From contig NC_092801.1 of the NCBI RefSeq assembly GCF_918797505.1, forward strand, positions 19,158,116 through 19,222,115: a stretch of 64,000 nt of DNA. The letters are read 5' to 3'. Position 1 is the first letter of the stretch; the number at the start of each line of letters is the position of its first letter. A model generated the notes under the pieces. The model was given only the letters and a program-made list of their open reading frames with translations, was not told the origin of the DNA and did not search any database. This document shows positions 11,073-21,811 of this stretch, piece by piece. This stretch comes from Bemisia tabaci. Lineage: Eukaryota; Arthropoda; Insecta; Hemiptera; Aleyrodidae. A program made the translations under genes and the position numbers.

Positions 11073-12092
11073 TTGGAAAAAATAGAGAAAATGTCATCAA
11101 CAGGGTGTTCGGTCTCATCGAAAGATAAAAAAGAACTAGCAAAACTGGTGTCGGGGGAAGTTCGTCAACCTGGATGGGTTGATAACAGAGACACGATGCA
11201 GGTCGTCAGTCATCTCACTTCTCGAGATCCTAATTTGCACAAGGTCAGGGTGGATTTAGGCGAGGCCACAGACGAGTCACCAGAATCTTTTAAAGAGAAA
11301 TTGCAAAAGAAGGATCCAGGACTTAAATTTGAGGGATATCGGCAGCGAGGTTCTATGGTCCATATCACAGTTCGCGACCCCAAATCTAGGGAGGCAATCT
11401 ATGAATCGGCGAAAGAAAACCCGCAAATACAGATAAAAGAGATTTCCCCCCCATCAGCTGTATTCAAAATTTCGTATTTGGAGGAAGACCTCACTGCGGA
11501 CAAAATAGCGAAGGACTTGTATTCAAAAAATTTGAACCATCATGAAGGGTGGACGGAAACAAAGGTAGCAGAAGCGATGAAAATTTTTGTTGATAGAAAA
11601 GCTATAAATAAAGGCGGATTCAGGGAATTTTCATATCGAGTAATCTATTTCAGAGCATTTGGTGGCTTAGAGATTTTGCTTGCCCCGTTGACATCTGTCT
11701 ATATCGGAGCGAGTAAATGTAGAATCGAACCGACTGTATATGTGTTACCATGTATGACTTGCGGATCCTTAGATCATCGTAAAGACCGATGTACAATTTC
11801 GGATAAGTATAAAGATAAGCAGATTTGCTTTAGGTGCTGTCAACGCAATCACGTGGCTAGGGAATGTAAAGGGAATGTCTTTTGCATAAATTGTCATCAG
11901 GCCGGTATGAAAAGCACCGCCCATAGCATCACCTCCTATGATTGTCCGATTTTTAAACGCGAACGAGAATACCAAATGAATCAAGTGAAATGGGGAAGGA
12001 AGGAACCAGTGTTGAGTATGACGCTAGAGGGCGAGGGGAACGGTGAGAAGGGACCCGGAGGGGACCATGACGCATCCTCTTCATCATGCTAG
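11073..12092 (+). pseudogene. Retrotransposon ORF1, C-terminal gag-like part with three zinc knuckles
   Basis: An open frame of 339 codons, in a different frame from the blocks upstream. The first ~200 residues resemble the gag-like region of R1/TRAS ORF1 proteins. They are followed by three cysteine/histidine knuckles: CMTCGSLDHRKDRC (C-X2-C-X4-H-X4-C), CFRCCQRNHVAREC (the same spacing) and a third, CINCHQAG...C, with wider spacing. Such knuckles bind the element RNA. The frame ends at the TAG in ATGCTAG, whose ATG (12086) opens ORF2. The two ORFs therefore overlap by 7 bases, a layout suited to termination-reinitiation. Confidence 0.85.
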
Positions 12093-13787
12093 ACGTCACG
12101 GGTGAACAGCCGCAGCCGAGACGAGCTGACGAGAGGGGGGTCGGAGATTTGAATACTACATCTGATAAGACAGAACTTGAATGTAAACATCAACGCCGCA
12201 TATCAACTTGCCGCTGCTGTTTTCAGCCAATTCTAATGGGCCTGTACACTTGTAAACATTTTATTCTTTTCTCAAGTTGTTATTTATGTAAAAACGCGTA
12301 CGTACCGACCATTGCTCTACCAGGGGTAGTGACGGTGGAGTCAGATGCTACAGGGAGTGTGCTCCCTCCTACGAACACCTATACGTTTATTGGCGCGAAC
12401 ACTAATCGCTCGCGAAGCTCCCTAGACCTTATCTTACGCGCAGCAAAACAAGAAAGGGCTGTTGCTCTAATTGTGTCTGAACCCAACATAAAACGTACCC
12501 TAGGTCCCGAATGGCACACGGACGAAAAGAGAGGGGTGGCCATTTTAGTACTATCTCCAATTATTGGGCGATGCTTGCGCTCGGGGAGGGGGGATGGATT
12601 TGTTTGGTTGGAATTTTCGGATCTGATTATAGTCGGCTGTTATTTATCTCCCAATGCTGGGATTCAGAAGATGGAAGAATCCTTAGACTGCCTCACGGCT
12701 GATATAGACCCTTTAGGGAAAAAAGTCTTATTTATGGGGGATTTCAACGGGAGATCGGAGGAATGGGGGGATCGTCTCGCCAACCAGCGTGGCAGGGCGC
12801 TCTCGGACTGGATTGCTTCAAACAACCTTGTTATTCATAACGTGAATTCAGGACCAACTTTTCGCAATGCGAGCGGTGGCGAGTCGGTGGTCGATCTTGG
12901 AATCACAAACCAAAAACTGGCACCTTCAGTTTTTGAATGTTCGGTACTACAAGACGAATTTTTGAGCGATCACCAACCGATTCGTCTGTCCATCCGCATT
13001 AAAGGCCGAGCATATGTCCCGCCGCGGAGTGTACTGCCCCGCTGGCGCGTTAGGGATGGAGACCTCGATAAACTGTCGCTTTTCTACCAGACGCAGACCA
13101 CCCCTAGCGCCTTGGACCCGGTAGAGTGCACTACGTTAATTACAGATGGATGTAAACAGTCACTTAAAGTGTCACGCCCTGGCTGTTTGCGCCGGCCTGA
13201 ATATTGGTGGTCAACCGAAATCTCAGAATTATATGATAAAGTTAATGCGCGAAAGCGAAAATGGTTACACACAAAAGAAAAGGCCGGAGTTTCGCAGACA
13301 GAAGTAGATTTTCTCATGGCTCAGTGGCGCTCCCTACGAGGAGAATTGAAAACAATGATAGCCAGATCTAAAGCGGAAAAATGGAAAGAGGTGCTAGAGG
13401 CGGTCGAAGAGGACCCCTGGGGAGAGGGCTACAAGATCGTCACAGGGAGATTCCAGACGGTAGATCCGTCCACTCTCCCATCCAAAACGGAAAAACTTAA
13501 AATCGCAGAGGATTTGTTCCCCGAGGGACAGGCCTTTGAAAGGGAGACTATTGATGTGCCAGAAAATGATATCCCACAGTTCACCGAAGATGAGCTAACA
13601 TCAGCGTTGAGTAGAGTCAAAGGCCGAAAGGCCCCAGGTCCGGACGGGCTGCCCCCCGAAGTTGTGAAGCTCTTTGTGCTTAAAAATATTAAAATTTGTC
13701 TAGCAATGTTTAATTTCTGTCTATTGTCGGGCATTTTCCCTCTTCTATGGAAGATTTCAAAATTACTTTTGTTGCCGAAACCAAAAA
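12086..13787 (+). pseudogene. Retrotransposon ORF2, endonuclease part
   Basis: The frame starts at the ATG overlapping the ORF1 stop. From about residue 95 it shows the apurinic-like endonuclease of R1-clade elements: NRSRSSLDLIL, LIVSEPN (catalytic Glu), KRGVAILVLSP, FMGDFNGRSEEWGD (Asp/Asn pair), VVDLGITN and SDHQPI (catalytic Asp-His). It nicks target DNA to prime reverse transcription. The following linker ends with a reverse transcriptase entry motif (KAPGPDGLPPEVVKL, then FPLLWKISKLLLLPKP). The frame is lost in the A8 run at 13783-13790, and reverse transcriptase continues in another frame. The first ~90 residues, with several cysteines, look unlike typical starts and may be divergent. 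Confidence 0.9.
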
Positions 13788-15321
13788 AAACCCTGACTCG
13801 CCTCAGTCTTATAGGCCTATCTGTTTGATAAATGTACTTGGAAAAATTTTGGAGAGATTGATTGTGGTTAGGCTAATTCATGAATGCCCGGATCTAGCGG
13901 ATAATCAGTTCGGTTTCCGCCCTGGCCGCTCGACTGTGGATGCAATAAAACATATCACCGATTTTGCGCGTTCCAACTGGCGTCTAAAGGGGCATGGCAC
14001 CGTTCTGACAATGCTAGACATTAAAAATGCTTTCAACAGCGCACAATGGCATTTAATTCTTGAGGCACTCAGGCTAAAAAACGTCTCCCCGTACTTAATA
14101 CGGCTAATCCAAAGCTATTTTCAAGATAGGTACCTGATAATAGATGATGAAGTTCGACGGCTCTCGTGTGGAGTCCCGCAGGGAAGCGTCTTAGCGCCAT
14201 TCCTATGGATTGTTTTGTATGACTCCGTCGTCAGGGGAGCTTTACCAATGAGCAGTATTCTGTCGGCCTACGCGGATGACGTAGCCATTGCTACGTCGGA
14301 GCGTAGCGCCTGGGCCATCGGAGACCGAGCGTCCGCTGCGGTACGGTATACAGTGCAGCGGATCGAGGCTCTAAAATTAATTGTTGAAGCTACCAAGACG
14401 GCGGTTGTCCTTTTATTTTGTAGGCGAGCAGACTTAGGCATAACCGTGAAAGTAAAGGATACCGTGCATACACCAACTAAGCACGAGAAATATTTAGGGG
14501 TTTGGCTTGACCGTGGACTGAATTTCTCCTACCACGTCAAAATGACAGCAGCCAAAACGAGACGGATAGCCGGTTTTTTGGTTAAAATAATGCCCCTGCA
14601 AGGTGGATGCTCATTCAGAAAGCGTCGCGTACTCGCCTCAGTCACAACCAGCATTCTTACTTATGCGGCTCCGGTTTGGGTCCATGCGATGGACGTTAAA
14701 GTAAATGCGGCAAAGGTCATCGGGGCCATGAGACCGGTCAAGATCCGAATCTGCTCGGCCTACCGCACGGTTGCGAATGAGGCGTTGGATGTCTTAACGG
14801 ATATCCCGCCGGCAGATCTTTTAGTACGACGAGTGGCAGACAGGTACAATCTTTGTGATATAGTGCGCGCACAGGAAAATTTGTTACAACAGTGGCGCCA
14901 GAGATGGTTCGAGAATCAATCAAATACAGCCAAGTGGACCAGAATTTTGATTCCTGATTTAGATATGTGGAGCCAACGCTCATTCGGTTACCCTAATTTT
15001 TATACTACGCAGCTCCTAACTGGCCACGGTGCCTTTGGGAAATACTTGTTTAAACTTAAGCTGTGCGATTCACCCATGTGCGAATATTGCGGGCTGATTG
15101 ATTCAGCGGAACATGTGCTATTTCATTGTCAGCGGTGGGGTCGCGCTCGACGAGATTTGTTTGAAGTGATTGGTGGACAGTGTCTGCCTGGTGAGCTGAT
15201 CGGGACTCTCTTGCAGGATCGGAAATATTGGCGAGCCTTTGAGAGATTTGCGGAGATTGTTCTATCAGAAAAAAGGCGTAACTTCACAACTAGACGGTCT
15301 GTGGTTGGTCCGATCATTTAA
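13788..15321 (+). pseudogene. Retrotransposon ORF2, reverse transcriptase and C-terminal zinc finger
   Basis: Continues ORF2 after a one-base frameshift. Visible motifs: NPDSPQSYRPICLINVLGK, QFGFRPGRSTVDAI, LTMLDIKNAFNS (catalytic Asp), GVPQGSVLAPFLWIVLYD and AYADDVAIA (catalytic Asp pair, codons near 14269-14280). The thumb/connection region follows, then CEYCGLIDSAEHVLFHC, the C-X2-C-X7-H-X4-C finger typical of R1-clade ORF2. It copies the element RNA into the nicked target. Apart from the entry frameshift the segment is open to its own stop at 15319-15321. If the shift were a sequencing error in the A-run, ORF2 would be intact. Confidence 0.92.
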
Positions 15322-16824
15322 TTTAACTTGTATTTTTTGCACTGTACATGTTCGGAACACCCACAATGATTATTAGTTACTGGACGAATTGTGGGAGGCG
15401 ACAAGGTTTTTCCCCACAAGGGTTTTACTTGCTTCCATGGTTGGTCACTCACATTTATAAGAATCTACACATTGTATTGCTTGGTTTCTCGAGGTCGCGC
15501 CTTTCGTTCTTGCCGGGGAGTTTAGTCGGCACCCACGCATAGTTTTAGTAAGTCTTTACTTAGAGTGTTATGTTTATTGTTAAAATCAGTACTCGAGTGG
15601 TGTGTTCATGTGGATAGTGCCAGTTGGGTGTTAAAGTGAAAAAAGTTTTATATTATGACATAGTGCCTAATTATTGATTGTTCACTTTTCTTGTTAGGGG
15701 GAGGGGTAGAGTTTTTCTCTCCCCCTCCCCTTGTTAACGCAGGGGATCTGTCTGTGGATCTGGGGTTTGACGCTCCCCCGTACCCGAGTTAGCCGGCAAA
15801 TTGCTAGTGATAGTCGGTTACCCTTCTGTCCCCGTGGATTGCCACCTAGGTGACTTTCTCGGGCCTCTCCCCCCACCTTAGGGTGGGATTGGCATCCCCT
15901 GACGTCGCCGCTCCTCTGTGCCTGCGTCCTCGGTTGTTAGCCCATATCCTGTCTGATCCACGGCGCACAGATCAAGCGGAATCGTTGACGTGTCCGGCAT
16001 CGTGATTCCCGCGCCCCCCAGGATCTCGGAATGCGGGCCTTGAGCCCGCGCATCCGGTCCTGGTGGCTGGCGGGGGCTGAAAGCGGGCCGGACCGGAGGA
16101 GCAAGTCAAATTTGACTAGTGCGTCGGATGGGGTTGGCCGGCCGCGTCCCTCGCTATTCGTAGGGAGGGGCGCTGCAAAGTCCGGGTCCCATGGATGTAG
16201 TGGGTAGGACTTGGAGCGCCGGCGTAACACAGGACTCCTTGGAGTCCCGGCCGGGTGCCACCTGGAATCCCCCACACATTCACGGGAGGTGACCTTTCCG
16301 CTTCGGAGGCTCCAGTGCTGACGGACCCCTCGGGGTACGGATTCCCATCCTCAGAGCTGCTGGGAGGTTTAAATCCCTCCTGGCGGGGGTTAGGTGCTCC
16401 GGAGGCAACGGGGTGCTCCTATGAGGGTGGGATCCGGCTGGACACTGCAGCGGGGGGCCCTCTCGCCTGACGAGGTAATGGCCGTAGGCTGACCGTTGGG
16501 TGGGGAGCAAACTTGGACAAAAGGGGATGCGTAGTGCGGACGCATCTCAAGGGGAGTGTCGTTAGTGTTTGGCGGGCCCACCGTCATGGGCCAAACCCAC
16601 ATACCCAGTCACCCTCCCAGGTCGAGGTCTCGGGCAGCGATGCCCGGGACGTTCCACTCGGTCTGGGCCGCGATTGGCATCTGGTACTCGGGGGTGGGGG
16701 TGGAACCCCCCCTCGGGGCCCGCCGGATTTGGGGGCGCTGGATCCACGGATCTGGTTCCCTCTCTATCCAGTGCGGGAGAAAAGCAGATTTTCACTTCCG
16801 TTTAAACAAAAAAAAAAAAAAAAA
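15322..16824 (+). other. Retrotransposon 3' UTR, GC-rich, ending in poly-A
   Basis: About 1.5 kb without conserved coding. The composition changes sharply to GC-rich from about 15700, with C/G-rich runs such as CTCCCCCTCCCC. It ends TTTAAAC followed by ~20 A residues at 16808-16828, where tail and target duplication merge. The many short open frames here on both strands are by-products of GC richness. Confidence 0.8.
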
Positions 16825-16956
16825 AAAAGGGAATCCACTCAAATTAAGAGGCTTGGTTCTTGATGTAAGCAAAAATTCGATTGAATCAAGAGTATTTTTT
16901 CTTGTCGATGTTTTTAAGAGTCTGGACTCTAGATCCAATGTGTTTTTTTTCCAGTG
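16825..16956. mobile_element. Family A copy 4, right half
   Basis: Starts with the second copy of the 12-bp target duplication and continues through CTCAAATTAAGAGGCTTGG to TTTTTTTTCCAGTG. Together with 9276-9383 it makes one family A element. A B-like end (CTTCGCTATCACGGCAG) follows at about 16963-16979. Confidence 0.92.
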
Positions 16957-16979
16957 ACCTCTCTTCGCTATCACGGCAG

Positions 16980-17415
16980 TCATGAGGTAGGTTTCCTCGG
17001 GCCTTCTGATTTTGATATTTTTTCGCGAAATCTGGCAACCTCGAGGCAGAGCGCGAAGCTCCAAGCTCCAAGCTCGGGTTGGCGCGATGCAGCGGAGCGT
17101 TGGAAGCGGGGCTCACCAGTCACCGGTGTCGTCATCGGAAGGTGCCGGTTGCCGGTGCCCGCGATGCTCGTTTGACCCCGCAGCCCCCCGCCCCCCTCTC
17201 CGCGCTCTCGGGTCGTCCGCTCGTCCGTCTCGCGGGCGCGAAGCGCGCTGATTCTGGGATCACCGGGGCGGACCGCGGAGTTGCCAGGTGAAGAGGAAAT
17301 ACTGCGTCTCATCGGTTCGGAGCCGAGGGGTCGTGACTGAAGTGGAGCCATGGCAAACAAGAGCGATGAGTACTTGAAATAGTTTGAGAACGTAAAGTTT
17401 GAAGTTTGTACAATG
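16980..17415. other. No gene recognised; GC-rich island 17040-17330
   Basis: Locally CpG-rich sequence in an AT-rich window, with short repeats (AGCTCCAAGCTCCAAGCTC near 17058). It could be an old promoter/first-exon region or unrelated repeat debris. No coding domain is visible. Confidence 0.35.
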
Positions 17416-17853
17416 CACTGGAAAAAAAAAAACACATTGGATCTAGAGTCCAGACTCTTGAAAACATTGACAAGAAAAAATACTCTTGATTCAATCAGAT
17501 TTAAGCTTAAATCAAGAACCAAGCCTCTTAATTTGAGCGGATTTCCTTTTGATTTAAACTAAAATCTGATTGATATGAAATTGATTTAATATCTGATGAT
17601 ATTGAATCTGATTGACTCTTGATTCTCAGAATCAAGAGTCCTTTTTTTTGTCAATGTTTTCAAGAGTCTGGACTCGACAAGAAAAAATACACTTGATTCA
17701 ATCAGATTTAAGCTTAAATCAAGAACCAAGCCTCTTAATTTGAGCGGATTTCCTTTTGATTTAAGCTTAAATCTGATTGAATCAAGAGTACTTTTTGTTG
17801 TCGATGTTTTTAAGAGTCTGGACTCTAGATCCAATGTGTTTTTTTTTCCAGTG
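17416..17853. mobile_element. Family A element, copy 5, dimeric form
   Basis: 438 bp from CACTGG to CCAGTG with a perfect 7-bp direct repeat TACAATG on both flanks (17409-17415, 17854-17860). Internally one almost complete unit runs to GAGTCTGGACTC near 17675, then GACAAGAAAAAATACACTTG begins a second unit lacking its first ~50 bases. One flanking duplication surrounds the pair, so the dimer either inserted as such or formed in place. Confidence 0.9.
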
Positions 17854-17884
17854 TACAATGGTCCATTGCGTTGCGTATTGTAAC

Positions 17885-18049
17885 CAGAGGCTTGACGTGC
17901 TTTGCGATATATCGATTGATTGGCCATTTAAACCTATGGTAAAGAATCGATTATTAGAGCGTTCGCTATGAACACCCTGTTTATCGATCCTTTTCTATAA
18001 GTTTAAATGGTACAACAATCGATACATCGCAATTCACGCCGCGCCACTG
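17885..18049 (-). mobile_element. Family E hAT-type MITE, copy 2
   Basis: 165 bp with a perfect 8-bp duplication ATTGTAAC (17877-17884 and 18050-18057). The left end is decayed (CAGAGGCTTGACGTG) and the right end is CACGCCGCGCCACTG. Confidence 0.93.
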
Positions 18050-18117
18050 ATTGTAACTCATGGACAGTTTGAGCGGAGGTTGCAGGGGAAGAGATTGCGT
18101 TTTTGAGGCAAGAGGGC

Positions 18118-18394
18118 TGGACATTGAAATTGGCAGATATCGAGGTAGACAAAGAAGATAAAAGGAAATAGAGGAGACCCATGCGTGGAAATTGATGGTT
18201 CCAATACACAAAGTATTGTAACCGGGGGGGGGGGGGGTATTGTAAGGGTATCCCAAGAGAGACTTCATAGTTAGTTCATAAGGTTTCCCCTATAGGTCTA
18301 TGATATGCACCCGTTTCAACCAATAACATTGCTAAATTTTCCCTTTGGCTGCTTTGACTATCGCTTTGTCTATCAATTTTCATAATCAGCCCGC
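18118..18394. mobile_element. Family F MITE, decayed copy, with a G-tract
   Basis: Left arm words TGAAATTGG and GTAGACAAAGAAGA; right arm CTTTGTCTATCAATTTTC and AATCAGCCCGC. A run of 14 G residues sits in the middle (18222-18237 region). The left end is degraded. Confidence 0.7.
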
Positions 18395-18984
18395 AGGTCC
18401 TGCCCTTGAGCAGTTGAGCCCACTGAAATTTCCCTTTTACTGAGGATTTGACGCGAGATTAATGAAGCCATGGATGAATTCAGCGCTGGAAAGTATGCGG
18501 CTGTGCCGTTTTTGCCATAAGCTTTTGTCCATAACCATCTTTAAAGTTAGAAAAAAGACAAGTTCCCCAAACTATTGCAGTGGTGGACCGTAGCTTTCAC
18601 TGTGGGAGTTTTTGGGCAAAAATATTTTTAGGAGAAAAGAGTCTTACATTGCCCCATTGAACACGTTCCCGTAGTTAGGCACTTTAATAAAATTAGCATG
18701 TAATAGCAATAAAGATAGCATGAGTATAGCATTACTTCGGTAGAATTATGGTTCAAATCAACCGCCCATCCCTCAAGAGGAAACTATTTCATCAGAAGTA
18801 GCTTGTTTCAATTTTTAAAAAAAGCTGGTTGTTTTTTCTAGCTTTGCGTTAAAGTCTCCAAACACGCTTAGCATTGCAGATGTTATTGGAGACGAACGGG
18901 TCCGTGCTAAACTTTCTGCGTGCCTAAATTTTCATTTTTTGTTACGCTTGGCGTGCTACTGTTGTATGGAACCGATTTTCACAA
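18395..18984. other. No gene; reverse relative of the 277-bp repeat at 18740-18930
   Basis: CCCTCAAGAGG, CTAGCTTTGCGTTAAAGTCT and GAGACGAACGGGTCCGTG are reverse complements of words in and just before the duplication at 1.6-2.2 kb. The rest is unassigned. Confidence 0.5.
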
Positions 18985-19534
18985 TGGACCACTAGACAAG
19001 GTACGAATTTCAGCATTCTGATACATGATTCTTAACCAAAATTTCACGTAGAATACGACGCGCATAACGAAAATTACCGACATCAACTCCTAACAAAGAT
19101 ATTTAATGATTATTGATGCGTGAATTCAAACCACCCACTCATGAAAACTCAATGCTCTACGTGATTCACATCGCGCGCTAAACGTTATCATGACAGTCTC
19201 TGCGATATAAAAATCTGACAACCTCAATCTTGACGCTTTGGTTCAGCTGTAGCAAATTGCTTATAGTTTGAACAACACATGATGGGAAATGAACATTACT
19301 CGATTGAGAAGCTTGTTGAAACCGTTGTAGTGCGCGATTTGACTCACGTAGAGCTTTGAGTTTCTTGTGAGCGGGCAGTTCAAATCCCTCGTAACCAATG
19401 TAACATAAAAACGTTAATATTTTCGTTTGGAGTTTGTTTCATTAGTTTTCGTTGCGCAAATCGTGTTCTACGTGAAATTCTGGTTAAGAAACATGCATCA
19501 GAATGCTTAAATTCGTACCTTGTCTAGTGGTCCA
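18985..19534. mobile_element. Family T long inverted-repeat element
   Basis: TGGACCACTAGACAAGGTAC at the left and GTACCTTGTCTAGTGGTCCA at the right. The arms extend ~70 bp or more (CTTAACCAAAATTTCACGTA against TACGTGAAATTCTGGTTAAG), with further inverted words (CTCTACGTGA) deeper inside. 550 bp, no coding frame: a non-autonomous DNA element. Confidence 0.9.
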
Positions 19535-20137
19535 TTCGTCTTCTCCTGAACAAAGGCAGGTAACTACATTTTAACGTTACTAAATCTCCCAGCGCTGATT
19601 GCATTTTCACCAGGAAAATTTGGGGAATTTCTTAACGAAAATTTCGGTGATTTTTCTTCGGATCTCATGTAAATATCACCAAAATTGTATGCAAAAATTG
19701 CGCCAGGACATTTCATAATTAAAAATTATTTGGATCAATTTTACAACCTTGGGATGGAGTTACGTGCCTTTGTGCGGGAAACAAGAAATTTTTGCAGACA
19801 CCGACAAACGTTAATTCTTGAATGAGCACCCTATACATATTTTGGAAATACAAACCAGATTTTTATACAATGACGTGATGAAGTTATGAATTTTTCTATT
19901 TAAACAATCTAAATGTTCATTTTTTGTCACAGTTCCTTCCAAAGATCTACCGATCCGATGCTTATGATTTTTGTGGCTATTAATATGGGAAATAATCCAT
20001 TGATGAATCCGCTTGATTCATAATTTACGAGGTCTCGCGAAGCAGACCCTGGAAGATGCGGAGCACTTTTTTGGAGTTGGACTCTGCAGCGACCAGATGG
20101 CGCAACCCCTGGTGGCCCTAGTGCATGTTTACGAATA
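19535..20137. other. No gene; repeat P fragment
   Basis: 19730-19800 matches the P repeat seen at the window start (TTACAACCTTGGGATGGAGT). Nothing else was recognised. Confidence 0.4.
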
Positions 20138-20364
20138 CACTGGAAAAAAACCACATTGGATTTAGAGTCCAGACTCTTAAAAACATCGACAAGAAAAAGT
20201 ACTCTTGATTCAATCAGAATCTAGCTTAAATCAAGAACCAAACCTCTTAATTTAAGCGGATTTCGTTTTGATTCAAGCAATAATCCGATTGAATCAAGAG
20301 TATTTTTCCTTGTCAATGTTTTCAAGAGTCTGGACTCTAGATCCAATGTGTTTTTTTTCCAGTG
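20138..20364. mobile_element. Family A palindromic element, copy 6
   Basis: CACTGG...CCAGTG with TA on both flanks. Internal variant words AATCAGAATCTAGCTTAAAT and TTCAAGCAATAATCCGATTG define a sub-family shared with copies at 22338 and 41446. Confidence 0.93.
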
Positions 20365-20673
20365 TACACTGGCACAGTGTGGCGAACATTCAGGCCACAA
20401 CTAAGCATTTCGCCAGTAGTTGATGCCAAGATTATACATAGGGTGCGGATGTTGGCGAAAACCGTGCTATCTGAGTTGAACACCCAATTTGAATACCCTG
20501 CTCGTAAACTGTTGGAATTTTGGAATGAAATTCCGTGCCGGAGCCTCTATAGCGCCCAAAAACCTCCGACTGGTATCTTTTGGGGATTCAACACTTCCTT
20601 ATGGACAATTATGAGGGAGCAACAGTCAACGTCCTTTTTTCGCGTGGATGATGAGCTTTGGGTGATGTTATGA
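20365..20673 (+). other. Unrecognised open frame between two family A copies
   Basis: About 100 codons stay open, ending at TGA 20671-20673. The translation has protein-like composition (ISPVVDAKIIHRVRMLAKTV, then EFWNEIP and DDELWVML) but matches no family I know. It has no convincing ATG at its start; the open frame begins inside the preceding family A end. It could be a captured exon, a transposon protein remnant or chance. Confidence 0.3.
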
Positions 20674-20776
20674 ACTAAACAAGTTTCTAAAATTTCAGTT
20701 TATTTGCAAAACGAAACTCTCAACACGTTGTTAACCATCAACCTAGAAGGTAAGTCAACAACTGAATGCTGGAGTT

Positions 20777-21001
20777 CACTGGAAAAAAACACATTGGATC
20801 TAGAGGCCAGACTCTTGAAAACATTGACAAGAAAAAATACTCTTGATTCAATCAGATTTAAGCTTAAATCAGAAAGAAATCCACTCAAATTAAGAGGCTT
20901 GGTTCTTGATTTAAGCTTAAATCTGATTGAATCAGGAGTATTTTTTCTTGTCAATGTTTTCAAGAGTCTGGACTCTAGATCGAATGTGTTTTTTTCCAGT
21001 G
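20777..21001. mobile_element. Family A palindromic element, copy 7
   Basis: 225 bp, complete, both strands open in the LDLESR/LDLEAR frame. There is no short perfect flanking repeat. The outer flanks begin AAGT on both sides of a ~25-bp span (AAGTCAACAACTG before, AAGTAAAAGCCTC after), which could be a decayed long duplication. Confidence 0.93.
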
Positions 21002-21027
21002 AAGTAAAAGCCTCAATATTGCCATGA

Positions 21028-21111
21028 TACCAATGGAGGATCTCTTGTCTCTGAGTTATCCACGAAATATCACGATTCCATTGATTTTTCACGTGGTCTC
21101 TTTTGCTTTAA
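21028..21111 (+). repeat. Left member of an ~85-bp direct repeat flanking family A copy 8
   Basis: TACCAATGGAGGATCTCTTG through ATTTTTCACGTGG to CTTTAA ends exactly at the left terminus of the element. It matches 21342-21426 with a handful of substitutions and one indel. Confidence 0.9.
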
Positions 21112-21341
21112 CTTTGAAAAAAAAACCACATTGGATCTAGAGTCCAGACTCTTAAAAACATCGACAAGAAAAAATACTCTTGATTCGATCAGATTTAAGC
21201 TTAAATCAAGAACCAAGTCTCTTAATTTGAGCGGATTTCCTTTTGATTTAAGCTTAAATCCGATTGAATCAAGAGTCCTTTTTCTTGTCGATGGTTCCAA
21301 TAGTCTGGACTCTAGATTCAATGTGTTTTTTTTTTCCAGTG
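21112..21341. mobile_element. Family A palindromic element, copy 8
   Basis: The left end is decayed (CTTTGAAAAAAAAACCACAT) and the right end is CCAGTG. It sits exactly between two ~85-bp direct repeats, in the geometry of a very long target duplication. Confidence 0.92.
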
Positions 21342-21426
21342 TACCGATTGGAGGGTCTCTTGTCTCCGAGTTATCCACGAAATACCACGATTCCATTGAT
21401 TTTTCACGTGGTTTCTTTCGCTTTAA
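21342..21426 (+). repeat. Right member of the ~85-bp direct repeat
   Basis: TACCGATTGGAGGGTCTCTT onward, beginning exactly after CCAGTG and ending in CTTTAA. See the partner at 21028-21111. Confidence 0.9.
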
Positions 21427-21811
21427 GGGGGGATTCGAAGTCGATCTGGCAGGCGGCGCCGGTGGGTGGTTGCGCAACCGGTGCCGCGGCGGGAGCAATG
21501 GATGCGGTGCTCCGCGGAGGCAACGGCGGGAAACTTTCTCTGTCCCAGTGACCGAAACCGACTGGCGAACTGTGCCATCACTCATAAAGTTCCTCGTCTT
21601 TAATTAAACGTATGTAACCGTCGTCGTTGCAACATCCCGGCTATTATGCATTCGTTCCTTCCACCTTCCAGTCCCCTTCCCCGCCCTCCGCTCCTGGATT
21701 CCCGGCTCTTCCCTTTCCCTTTCCTTCCCGTCCGTCCCTTTCCCATCGTCTTCCTTCCCGCCGCGAATCCCGGTCGGCTGAATATCTTTTCCGCACAAAG
21801 TACATCTGTGG
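21427..21811. other. No gene recognised; GC-rich then C/T-rich sequence
   Basis: A CpG-rich stretch (21430-21560) contains GCAACCGGTGCCGCGG. A pyrimidine-rich stretch (CCTTCC runs) follows to about 21780. Open frames on both strands here reflect composition. Confidence 0.35.

Larger units (their letters stand above)
9384..16824 (+). mobile_element. R1-clade non-LTR retrotransposon, ~7.4 kb, full length but frameshifted
   Basis: Inserted into a family A element with a 12-bp target duplication AAAAGGGAATCC (9372-9383 and 16825-16836). Order: short 5' UTR, ORF1 with coiled coils and three zinc knuckles, ORF2 with apurinic-type endonuclease, reverse transcriptase and a C-terminal C-X2-C-X7-H-X4-C zinc finger, then a long GC-rich 3' UTR ending in a poly-A tract. 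This order, the SEPN endonuclease motif and the C-terminal finger fit the R1/TRAS/SART group. The insertion is not in rDNA, unlike R1 itself. Frameshifts in ORF1 and one in ORF2 mean this copy is probably inactive, though all domains are well preserved, so it is fairly young. Confidence 0.9.

Noticed and set aside
15694..16863. Multiple open frames in GC-rich sequence
   Set aside because: They overlap on both strands within the retrotransposon 3' UTR, show no domain and arise from low stop-codon frequency in GC-rich DNA.
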